From Brachypodium distachyon (Eukaryota; Streptophyta; Magnoliopsida; Poales; Poaceae), in the NCBI RefSeq assembly GCF_000005505.3, contig NC_016135.3, positions 24,336,613 to 24,400,612 of the forward strand: 64,000 nt of DNA. The letters are read 5' to 3'. The stretch's first letter is position 1. Every line of letters begins with the position of its first letter. Of the stretch, positions 34,968 through 45,241 are shown one piece after another. A program made the translations under genes and the position numbers. Under the pieces are notes generated by a model. That model worked only from the letters and a program-made list of their open reading frames with translations, did no database searches and had not been told where the DNA came from.

Positions 34968-36260
34968 AATCTATCACTCTATCTGGATTGTGCAACCCAC
35001 GAATTCCTGTTGGCTAAAACATCCTAAATCATGCAAGGAAACGATAAATATCCAAATGAAGCGCATCAATGCATAGAGTTTGTCTTACCAGCAGTCTTTT
35101 GCTAGGAAAGCTGATGGCACAAGGCTATTACCATGGGACGGGAGCACTACATAAAAAGTCCTTGCAGAAGAGGAACTTCAGTTCAGACAACTGGTCTAAA
35201 ACCGAACTTCCTGGACCTAGCCCGTTCACTAGTCGCACAAGCTCACACTCTAGTCTAGTAGCTAAACATAGCACCGTTCTTAACCAGGAGGGCTAAATTT
35301 GGTAAGACGCTGACTAAATCACCGTGGAGATAGGCAGATAGCTGACCAAATCCAATCTACCAACTTGCTTGGGAGGTTAACAGCTCAAATATCCAACAAA
35401 AAGGCCCGTGCATACTAGAAAAAATAGCAACAACCAAAAAAGGAAAAGGAAAGAAAGAGGAAGCAGAGTGCTGTGCAATAGGTCTTGTTCTACAGGAAAA
35501 ATTGGCGTTTCTCTCGATTCCTTGGTTCTTTCGGCTGTCCAAATCGCACACTAGCATGGATGGGGCTGCAGAAAACCATGGCGGTCCGTTTGAATTTACT
35601 GAAGAAAAGCACACAGAGGAACCGAGAACATATCTCTTGTACAGTCTCCAATTCCAGATCCGAAACCTCACACAGATTACCTATTACCCAACCAAGCAGG
35701 ACAGGAGCAAAACAACCACAATCTTTTACTGTACACTTCTTAGCAGCCAAAGCGCTAGCTCCTACGAACGCCCGTAAAACATACAGTAGGAGAAACTCAT
35801 CGAGGAAAACAAAGAAACCACTTATTTCAGCACCTGAAAATCTGGAAGCCGGCCAGCGAAAAGAAAAAGGACAAAAAAAAAACAGCGCGCGCCAAAGACG
35901 AAGAGGCCGGTAGCAGGAACTCACCAAGCGCAGTTACTCGCCCGCGGCCAACGCTACGGCCCGGCCATGGAGCTTATTTAGAGCAACTCTGAGCAGAGCC
36001 CCGTCGTCGCTGCCTAGTGGTTGGGACTTGGGAGCAGGATTCTTCAGGAGTACTGTAGTAGACCCGGGAAGAAGGGTACAGGACAGGAGGTGCTCCACTG
36101 CTGCAAGACCACGAGCACGCCACGCACTATGGGAGAGGACGAAGAGGGCAGCAACAGCAAGCAAAAGCAGCAGCTTTCCTTTCTTTTACTACTACCGGTG
36201 CGGTGTGGCCTCTCCCTGTCGCCTGATCCGAGAGACCGAGAGACGCTGCCACGGCCGTCC
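34968..36260 (-). promoter_or_regulatory. Probable 5' leader intron and promoter of the MBD gene
   Basis: On the - strand a donor-like CGCTTG|GTGAGTT occurs at 35927-35920, preceded by GC-rich DNA like a plant first exon. This suggests a leader intron of about 0.9 kb ending just upstream of the ATG at 34967. I see no protein-coding alternative here. The acceptor was not pinned down. Confidence 0.35.
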
Positions 36261-37694
36261 GGGAGATTCTTTTAATGTTTTGTCGCGCGATCAAATTAGC
36301 GAAACAAAGTCGCTGCACAAGGCATAAATCGTCGTTTCTGGCTTCACATGCTCTCTCTCTTTTTCAATATTGGCGATTTCATGTTCATGTTCCGTGTCCT
36401 TGTCTGAACTCTGGAGTCAGCGTGACTTGTGCTAGCAGCATATGGCTTTACTGCTGCTGCTGGCATTTACACTCACTGCTGCCTGCCTCCAGTGTGGGAC
36501 GTTGTCGTAGGAGCGATGGTAGCCGGCCTTTGGCCTTTGCGTGATAGAGATAGATAGAGCAAGCCGGTAGCTAGCGCTGTCGCTCCATTATTTGGTACGG
36601 ATGGATCATCATCATCATCAAGCGCTTGACCAAAGCCTGGGCGAATGAGATGCTCTCGGTTTCGGAGACGCGACGGAACCACCGAAAGGATCACAATGTG
36701 AAGCCGATGGATGGATCATAGATGCTCTCTGCAGGAAGGATTCCAATCCTCTGTGCTGTGTCATGTGTGTGATACGGTTGATTGATGGGGAAAAGATTGG
36801 CAGGTGTCGATTTTAAAGCATAGTGCGTGCATTGGTAGTGCTGGACCAAGTAGTGACCACACATCGTTCCTGTGTCACGTGTTTGTCTGGGAAAGGAAAC
36901 CATGGGCCTCTCAGCTCGGCTGGTTCGGTTCAACTCCACGAAATCCAATCCCGGAATTTCTCCCTTCAAATCTTCCATTTCTCTGAATCACTGACCGGAA
37001 CGCTATATAGCTGCTCGAGACATTCCGTCAGGCGCACCGGCCATTGCTTACGAGCTTTTCTAAAACGAGTAAAATACATGGTTAGTCATTGAACTTCAGT
37101 TGGCGGTGCACAGACAACTCAAGTTCAGGGACTAACGGTGTCTTTTTCTCTTCTAAAACCAGAGCGTGCCCGCTTCATGCTTACTCTAGTTAGCTAGCCA
37201 GTACTCCGTGTCCGAGCCGAGTAACCTCGGATGCTAGTGCAGTGCTTAAATCATGGATGGATGGACACTAGGAGATTCCCGATGGTAAAATTCGGGAGAC
37301 AAAATGTCAAGGGGAGAAGAAAAGAGCATCACAGAAAAGTTTCAGTTTTATTCCGAGCAAAAACAACTGTGTCGAAATGCAGATGCAATTAACATCTCAA
37401 TCTTCCACGGCATTATATTCTTCTCTTCGCGTTACTTGAATCCATCCTGCAACGATTCATCGACACCTACACGCCCGATTGTTTTCTTCTCGCTTAGTGG
37501 TCCAGGCCCGGGGTCTAGCATGCCATCGTATCGTATGTCGACGAAGGAAAGCCGCCCCTTCTTCTCCGGCGGCGCTCTCCACTTCCGCTGCAGGCCATTC
37601 TGGGTCTTGGTCAGAGAGACCTCCGTGTTACCAATGAGAATATATAGGAGTACGTGCACCATCTTCGGACTCGTTTCCGCAGCAACTCGGCGTG
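36261..37694. other. Intergenic region before F-box gene
   Basis: No gene seen. A (CAT)n microsatellite lies at about 36603-36621. 37070-37160 resembles a dispersed grass repeat. 37304-37694 is presumably the F-box 3' UTR. Confidence 0.4.
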
Positions 37695-39182
37695 TTAGCC
37701 AAGAGCTTCTTCTTCCTCTGGCCGTCGTCCTGGCTTGTATCTCGTGCAGCAGACACGCCATGCAATGGAAAAGCAACTACAGGCGTGTGGGCTCATCATC
37801 AGCCACAGGGAACCTAAATACCCAATCCGCCTCGTAGAGCACAGGCGGGTTGTAGTCACAATTCCAGCCACAGTGGTACGCCTTGCAGCAGCTACTAGTG
37901 CAGTGCGCCGCTGGAAACCAACGCGTGCCCTTGCCATGACCCTCTGCTCCTTGCTCTCGAGGTCAATGGCGGAGAAGGCGCCGCCTTGCTCGACGAGCAG
38001 AGCACCTCTGCTCTCCGCGAAGAAGACAATGTCTATTCTGTCGCTGCCCAGATCGATCAACTCAGACGAGTGTACCCAACCCCACTCACACCGATGATCA
38101 TCGTCGTCATTATCATGTTCTCGCTTGGTCCAAAGCTCTAGCGCACCACCACGAGGCTGCATAGTAACAAGTGAAAGCCTCCCTCCTTTGACGACGCATG
38201 GTAATGGCGGCGGCTGCCTTGACATGCCGCCGGCGTGGACTTTGATGGGGATCTCGGTGAAAGAGACATTCGTCGTTGCGGCGGCGCTTATGTCTACGTC
38301 GAGGGTGTAGAAGCTCCTCTCGTTCCTGCACACCCAGTGCACGGTGCCGCCGCCGGCGACGACGCCGGCCCGCGGCCCGCACCGGATGAATTTGGTGGCC
38401 CGGCAGCAGCTGACGGGCGCGCTCCAAGTCCCCGTGGCGGAGGAGTAGGCGCAGGCGCACACGAGCTCGTCAAGGTCAATGTAAAGCACAAGCACTTTGA
38501 ATGCCGCCTGCCGATCCACCGAATTATCATCGTCTGCGGCGGCGTCGGTGAGGATCGCGCACCCGGCGAGAGCGCGGTCCAGATGGTCAGTCAGGTAGAA
38601 GGGGGGCTGCGGGAGAAGAAGATGTTGCGAGCCCTGATGATTCTTCTTCCCGATCTGGGGGCGGCACACCGCCAGATGGAGCTTCTGCAGAACCCTGACG
38701 CAGCAGTCGCCGACGGGCAAGAGGCGCACGAGGAGGAGGCCGCGGCGCGACGCGAGCGGCCTGGCGAGGTCGAACCCCCCGTCGGCGTTGGGGACGAAGG
38801 AGTCGAAGGCGAGATCCGCGCCGCCGGGCTGAAGGCTTCGGAACCGCGGAGGGTTGTGGTGACGCGGGGACCTTTCCGGGGGCTCGTCGAAGTCGTAGTC
38901 CGCGGCGGCTGCGGCGGTGGAGGGGCGGTAGGAGGTCTGGAAGAAGGCGCCGAGGAGGACGGAGGGGCGGCGGGCGTTGTCCCGCCAGAGCCCGATGCGG
39001 CGGAGGAAGGCCCGCTCCGTGGCCACGCAGCGCCACCGCTTGCAGGTGGCCGCGCAGCGGAGGAGGCCCTGGATGCCGCCGGCCGGGATCAGGCGGGCCA
39101 GGACTTCGCGGAGGCAGTCGTCCGCGATCTCGCCGCCGGCGCCCGCGCGCACAGCACCGGCCATCTCTCGGCTAGCGAGCAA
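37695..39182 (-). CDS. F-box protein, grass-type, single exon
   Basis: An intronless reading frame of 495 residues. The N-terminal F-box (about residues 18-65) reads IADDCLREVLARL, then LLRCAATCKRWRCVATERAF. This domain links substrates to the SKP1-CUL1 ubiquitin ligase. The rest resembles the large grass-expanded F-box families with a degenerate beta-propeller-like region (for example SFVPNADGGFDL, LVCACAYSSATGTWSAP, GGTVHWVCRNERSFYTLDV). The C-terminus is basic. Two possible starts lie six codons apart: 39182 (MLASREMAG) and 39164 (MAGAVR); the second looks more like family starts. The coding region is very GC-rich (common for grass single-exon genes), which creates long antisense open frames that are not genes. 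The substrate is unknown. Confidence 0.85.
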   Translation of the reverse strand: MLASREMAGAVRAGAGGEIADDCLREVLARLIPAGGIQGLLRCAATCKRWRCVATERAFLRRIGLWRDNARRPSVLLGAFFQTSYRPSTAAAAADYDFDEPPERSPRHHNPPRFRSLQPGGADLAFDSFVPNADGGFDLARPLASRRGLLLVRLLPVGDCCVRVLQKLHLAVCRPQIGKKNHQGSQHLLLPQPPFYLTDHLDRALAGCAILTDAAADDDNSVDRQAAFKVLVLYIDLDELVCACAYSSATGTWSAPVSCCRATKFIRCGPRAGVVAGGGTVHWVCRNERSFYTLDVDISAAATTNVSFTEIPIKVHAGGMSRQPPPLPCVVKGGRLSLVTMQPRGGALELWTKREHDNDDDDHRCEWGWVHSSELIDLGSDRIDIVFFAESRGALLVEQGGAFSAIDLESKEQRVMARARVGFQRRTALVAAARRTTVAGIVTTTRLCSTRRIGYLGSLWLMMSPHACSCFSIAWRVCCTRYKPGRRPEEEEALG

Positions 39183-40330
39183 GGATCGATCTGTCTCTGC
39201 GGATTTGTAGGTGCAGGCGGTTGGTAGTGAAGCCGTGGATCCGTATCAATCGCGAATGACCAATCGAGATTAATTGCAAGCGTGGATTCGGATGATCTCT
39301 AAAACACGATGATAGAAAAAAAAACACAAGATTGAAACGGTACATACTCTTGAATTCTACAGGTTTCGTAAATTGCATGAATTTTGCTTAAAAGAGTTTT
39401 TGACATCATAAGAAAAATAATGGAATTGTAGCAAGAAATTGGACTCTCAACCTCATTGGACATGGATAAAATTCAGAACAATCTCAACCTCCACCTCAGT
39501 TGTCTTCCTTCCGTCAGGCAATGGGGAGATAGAGGACGAGCAGTTGGAGGAACTCCTCGGTGGTGGTGCGACTCAAGGGCATTGGAGAGAGGGGCGCCGC
39601 TAGTTCCCACCTCGGCCTGGCTAGCGCACCATACAGAGAGGAGCGCTCAAACCGGAGGGCAGCTATGGCGGGCAGGGTCGGACGGCAGACGCTGGTGCAG
39701 AGGAGGAGGGGGCGTGGAGCACTGGTCCTGCGGCGGGCGGGGAACCGGAGAAAAGCGCCGGCCATGGCGGGCGGGGCCGACGAGACGACAGGCTCTAAAG
39801 GAGCCGACAGAAGGGGATAGCAGGGGTGCCGACGGTAGAGAAAAGCAGCGGCGCCGGCAGGATGGAAGAGCGGCGGCAGCACGGAGGAGGGAAGAGCGGC
39901 GACAGCGGTGACACGGAGGAGCAGCGCGCGGCGCGGAGGAGGGAAGAGCGGTGATGGCGGTGACACGGAGGAGCAGTGTGGAGGAGAGATTAGCGAGAGA
40001 GAGAGGAGGGGGCGTTGCGGGAGAGAAAGGTGGATGGGTCTATCCGGCTAAATTTTCCGGATAGCCTCAGCCAGCATATTAGGGGTATATTCCTTTTTGT
40101 TGGCTATCCCTATCCACCCTGTCCACCTAACCAAATACAAGCCATCCACCTAAAAATTGGATATCCCTATCCCATCCACCCCTATCCACCCAACCAAACG
40201 CACCCTAAACCCTAAACACATGATCACCTTTGGAATTCTCAAATATTCCGAGGGGGCTTTGAGAAATCGCACCCCCACCCGGCCACCCCTCCCTCCCGGA
40301 CTGGGGGCACCGGTTGCCGCCGGGCGGCCT
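39183..40330. other. Purine-rich GC DNA, no supported gene
   Basis: 39520-40015 is strongly strand-biased (GGAGGAGG/GCGGCGG) and keeps long open frames in several frames, but encodes only low-complexity Arg/Gly/Ala text. 40090-40210 repeats TATCCACCC/ACCAAAC words and ends CAACCAAACGCACCCTAAACC, a typical dispersed grass repeat border. Confidence 0.4.
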
Positions 40331-40475
40331 CTATAAAACGGGGCAAATGGGGGAAATCTTTCATTTCAACTCGGAGAAAAGAGTGAAGCAATCTAGGGTT
40401 CAACATTTCGGCGGGAGGGTTTCTGCTTCTGATGGTTCCGTCATTGCTACCACGAGCCGAAACGCCTTCAGCGAG
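40331..40475 (+). promoter_or_regulatory. Candidate promoter and first exon of the MULE transposase gene
   Basis: CTATAAAAC at 40331-40339 precedes an open stretch (ATG 40347, MGEIFHFNSEKRVKQSRV) that ends at a strong donor, GCGAG|GTAAGG (40475/40476). The reading phase matches the transposase exon starting at 42519. The ATG is very close to the TATA box, so either the start or the box is wrong. Treat as a hypothesis. Confidence 0.3.
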
Positions 40476-40613
40476 GTAAGGTTTCTCAGATCACATCCAC
40501 ACAATGCTTTGCTTTATTGCGGTGGGTAATGGACGGAAAAAATGGCAGTAGGGAAAGAACAGATGAGGAGATAATCGTAGGAGAACAGATGGATTGTGTA
40601 TTCGATTCGCTGT

Positions 40614-42517
40614 TGTAAGACCCCGAGACCGGAATTATACAAGTTAGCCCCAAATCGCTAACCTTTGCATAATTCAAGCCTCAGGTTCTTAACCTACGAT
40701 AAACACTTCAATACATACATGCATTAATGTGCTCATTGCAGGGTTTTGCAACATGAATATCATTACCAAAACTCTACAGAAGACAGTAATTACAAAGCTC
40801 ATACAAAGGAGCAGAATAACAAATATTACAAAGAGAGGACACATGTCCCAACATTACATCATTACATCAGCGGAAGTCGAATTATGCCCGAGTACGGACA
40901 AGAATACAGCATGGCCTGAAGAGGCTGGAAGCTGGAAGGAAACCCGCCACGAGTCTCAGAACCCTGATCTGGATCTCCTGGCTAAACATTGAACCCAACG
41001 TCGTGCTCCACGAAGAAGCCAGCGGCTCACCTGCTCTGCTGGAACCTCTGGAGAAAACAACGTTGCAAAGCAACTGAGTACAAAGTACTCGCAATACTTA
41101 CGGGGAGATCTATGCTAGTATGCAACATGTCTCAAAGGATGGATAAAGTAGGGTTATGCAGCAGCAGATATCTGGAGAGACACTCTAATAACAACGTCTA
41201 ATGAGAGGATGAGAAGCGTCTACTAAGTGAGGTGATTAACCTATTTACTAAACACCAAACAATACAATCCTCATATCACCCCCTCAACACCCTGTGCGGA
41301 AGCAATCCAAAGGAAACTCACACTTAAGCAGTTTAAGCATATCCATGATTAAAGGCTAATTACTACTCAAGTTTAAGAAATGAAGTTAATTAAATTGATT
41401 GAGTACTCTATGATCAAGTAATAACCAACCAAGTCATCCATAACCGCGGACACGGCTTTCCGAAAGATTTATCCCTGCAGGGTGTGCCAATTTACCCATA
41501 CACGTTCGTCCAACCCTTGTTGCCACTCGAGTAGGAACACACAAAAGGGTGTGTCGGCAGGATTGGGCGACACGACGTTTCCAAGCCACACAACTAATCC
41601 AGGGAACCAACCAACTGAGTCTAATCTGAAATGAGAGCCCAGCCGAAGCGTCGTACGGACTCAAGAGTTGCGGGAACAGCTGGTAGTGGTTCAGTGTCCA
41701 CAAAATGACCACTCCAGACGTGTGCCGCAGTCCTATATGTATGCAAAGTACCAACAAATCTCCAAACACAACACTAGTGTATATGCGATATGCCAAATGG
41801 AACGCCCGAACTATGTGGCCCCTAGAAGAGCTATGAAACAAGTACTAAGCTGAGGAGGAACCCATATATTCTCCCACGAGCGGTTAGCACGAAGTTTCTT
41901 GGGTCGGCGAAAACGAGAACTCAGTCCTTAGTTCGGTGCCAATGGAACAAAACACCAATGCGTTAGCACGGCCTCCCATTGTTGCCTTGTTACAGTTTAA
42001 TATCATATCACAGGTTTAAGAATTGCAATTAAACATAAAGTAGCATGTGGATGTAGCAATTGTGTAACCCCAAGTAAGAACACTAGACTAGCAAGCTAAG
42101 CAAACTTCTAATGACCAACTAGGGCAACAAGCAAACATGTGACATGGTAATAGAACAAGTAACAAGACATGGGGCAATAAGTAGAGCTGACTAACAAGCT
42201 ATGCAACCTAGAGGCATCGTGACAATACTGAGATCGTATCTTAATGCAAGATTGAGGGAGAGGCAATAGGTATAATCAACATGGTCAAGGAAGGGCTGCT
42301 TGCCTGGAGTACTCAATTGCCCGGAATTGAGCAAGAAACATGGAAGAAGAACACAAGCGTAGTCGTCGTCGTCGTAGGAATCGAAGACTAGCGACGAAGA
42401 AGCAAATACACCACACAAAAGGAAAGTATAAGCATATCCATCGAAGAAGCTGATCGTTGAAGCATTGATAGTCCCGCGGGTTCTAGAAGGGTCCTTGCCG
42501 CGTTGGGGGCTACGACA
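40614..42517. mobile_element. LTR-like block (possible solo LTR)
   Basis: The block begins TGTAAGACCCCGAGACCG and ends CTACGACA, that is TG...CA termini. It contains the stretch GGGTGTGCCAATTTACCC and AGGATTGGGCGACACGACG, familiar from grass gypsy LTRs. No gag or pol is visible. The 5-bp flanks (GCTGT, GGTTA) do not match, so limits are uncertain. Confidence 0.5.
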
Positions 42518-42518
42518 G

Positions 42519-44426
42519 GTTAAAAGTGAAAGTAACTGGCGTACGTACATGAGGCTTGCTAGCACGCCTGGTGCAGCAATGTACGGATGCCCCATGGTTT
42601 ATGTGCAGTTCGACGACGACGATGAGGCTAGGTGCAGTATGGATCTTGGCTCCATGCAGTTAGCTATTGCTGGTACTGAGATGGAGGGAATTTCTATTGA
42701 TGAAGGTCCACTTCTCCCAACTCCAGATGCTGGTCCATATTGGTCCATGGTCGTTGATTTGAATGATCACATGGATGGACTGCCTGATGAGCTAGATTCT
42801 GGTGATGAGGCAATTGATTCCTCATCAGATGAGAGCGATGAAGATGTAGAAGATGGTTCGTCTCACAGGGCAGAGGTGCCACCAATGGATGTTGAGGCTG
42901 TCCGGGCTCTTGCAATCCGGGCAGAGGATACGTCTCTGTGTGGCTTCGGTTCGGAAGTTCTTGAGGTTGGGCAACATTTTCCCGACAAGAAAGCAGCCAA
43001 ACATGCAATCCAGGGGTATGGCATCACTATAGGCCGGGAGTACAGAGTGTTGAGGTCCAATTCAGAAATATTCAAGGTATCATGCATCCACAAGGAGTCA
43101 GGTTGCCCTGCAAGAATTGTTGCTCGACAACCGTGGGGGATTATGATGCCATTCGTTGTGACGAAGATGGTACCACACACATGTGAGCAATCTGGTGTGC
43201 TGCCACACCACCGCAACGTAACTGCATCATATGTGGTTGAAGCCATCTCTTCCACCGTCGTTGACAAGATTGGGGTCACCGTTAAGTCATTGATGAAGGC
43301 TGCTGCCGATCGCATTGGCTACCCAGTGAGCTACAGCAAGGCCAGGCGTGCTAAGGAGAAGGTACTGACGAGGATGTTTGGCACTTATGAGGATGCCTAT
43401 AACTATGTCCCCAGAATGCTTCATCAGATTTGTGAAACTAACCCGGAGACATACATATCCAGGCTAGAGCATCCAGTGCCAAATGGACCGGAGGGTCATT
43501 ACATCCTTGATCGTGTATTCTGGTCATTCAGCCAGACTATTCAGGCTTTCTCGTATTGTCGACCGGTGTTATCTATTGATGGTACCTTCCTCATTGGAAA
43601 GTACATTGGTACTCTGTTGGTGGCGGTTGCAGCGGATGCGAATGACCAGCTCCTACCTATTGCATATGCCATCGTCGAGAACGAGAGCACAGAAAGCTGG
43701 TTGTGGTTCTTGAAATGCTTGAAAGATGGTGTTGTCAGAGACATGGCCGGAGTTTGCATCATTTCTGATCGCAATGCGGGGCTGTTGAGCGCACTTCACC
43801 AGATGAAGTACTCGGTGCCACTGGAGCATAGGTGGCCTGATATTACAACCAGATGGTGCATGCGGCATTTGGCCGCAAATTTTTACTCCCGATTCAATAA
43901 CAAGGATTATATGAAGATTTTCAAGAAGATGTGCATGCAAAACCAAACGCGTAAGTTTGATGCCATCTTTGCGGCATTGAACGCAGAGATGACCCGCAAT
44001 GGTGGTGATGCACCTCCAGAAGGGCAAGGTGAGGGGGGCCAGAGGAGGGCCAGGAATCTAGCTGAGTGGGTCAACCAGAGTTGCCCGTGTTTGGAAAAGT
44101 GGGCCCAGGCTCACGACACGAGTGCTCGCTTTGGCATAACGAGAACCAACTTTTCAGAAGTGTACAATGGTGTCCTCAAAGGTGTGCGTGGTCTTCCAAT
44201 AACTGCCTTGGTTAGTGAAACATGGAACAGGACTGTTGCTTATTTTGCCGACAGGGTTCAAGTATCGAGGGCACGCATGTTGCAGAACAAGCAATGGTCT
44301 GAAAAGATGCAGAGACACTTGGACTGGAAATCAAAGGCCGCAAGGAGCCATAGTGGTACCATGGTCGACAGGCTTAGAATTTTAACGGGGTATTTAAATT
44401 TGTTATCACATGAATTCCTTAATTAA
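42519..44426 (+). pseudogene. MULE (Mutator-like) transposase, C-terminus missing
   Basis: MuDR/FAR1-type DDE transposase. After an N-terminal MULE domain (SESNWRTYMRLASTPG) comes an acidic linker, then a MuDR zinc-binding segment (SCIHKESGCPARIV, PHTCEQSGV). The catalytic core follows: first Asp in LSIDGTFLIGKYIGTLL (codon 43578), second Asp in CIISDRNAGLLSA (codon 43767), the conserved RWCMRHLAANF, and the Glu in RTNFSEVYNGV (codon 44157). Full-length relatives continue into a SWIM zinc finger (CxCx..CxH). Here the family match stops at about 44372 and the frame ends in unrelated residues at 44426. An acceptor CGACAG|GTT at 42518/42519 suggests an upstream exon. Probably inactive. Confidence 0.85.
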
Positions 44427-45238
44427 TGTTCGATTGGACACGAGGCTGCACGGGACAGGAACGGATTTATTACGATTTGATTCTCTCGGGCAGATTCGAG
44501 CACGGGCAAAGTAAAGGAGTGATGCTTTTCTACTTTCGGTCAATTTTGTCGGGCCAATTGGGGCAAAGTAAACGAGTGATGCCTTTTTACTTTGATTGAA
44601 TTTTGTGATTGAATTTTGTCGGGCCAAATTCACTGCTCAGAGCAAAGGAGAGTCTTTCCTCTTTTTTCCCAGGCACGGTTCCCACGCGAGACTGCTTCCC
44701 ATTTTTTCCCGCGTAGGGAGATTCCCATGCGAGACCTTTCCGTGCGATTGGACGGGACGCTCAGTTCCAGGCGGTGATTCCCGCGTGGGCGCCGCTTTCC
44801 CGGCCTGATTCCAGGCCATTCGTGTCGAGCTTCTTTTACCAGAAAAAAAAATGGCGCATGCGATTCCCTGGGCAGACCTAATCGATCACGGATCACGGGG
44901 AGCTGGCCTTTAGCTAGCGGGAGCATGGCTTTTTTAGCCGCTCGCCTGCCTCCTCGCTGGCCCCAAAGTGCAACCTGCCTCCTCTATTCCTCTCAGTCCT
45001 CTGAGCCTGCCACTCTGCACTCTACGCATCCTCCCCTTCTCTCTCTAACACACGCACTCCACCATCGCATGCACATTGAAAACCGAAGAACACACTAGCT
45101 AGTTGCGTTATGCTTCATTTCAGAGGTAAGGTCTATCAAATGCGGCCTCTCTTTTTACATGCTTGTTTTTTTTTCTTGTGTTTCATATGATCTATCAAAT
45201 TTCTTATTACTTTTATTGATTGGTTTTCTTGGTTGCAG
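44427..45238 (+). promoter_or_regulatory. Upstream region and leader intron of PMD copy 2
   Basis: Two imperfect direct repeats (44505-44560 and 44563-44628, GGCAAAGTAAAxGAGTGATGC to TTTTGTCGGGCC) and several TTCCCAxGCGAGAC words (44688, 44724) look like element subterminal repeats. A leader exon ends TTTCAGAG|GTAAGG at 45125. The intron runs 45126-45238 and ends TTGCAG just before the ATG at 45242. Confidence 0.5.
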
Positions 45239-45241
45239 GCA

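Noticed and set aside
38235..39227. 330-codon open frame antisense to the F-box gene
   Set aside because: GC-rich coding DNA keeps other frames open; the composition is Gly/Ala/Glu-biased without a domain.
39456..39966. Overlapping 150-codon frames on both strands
   Set aside because: Purine-strand bias with GGAGGAGG words; the peptides are low-complexity.
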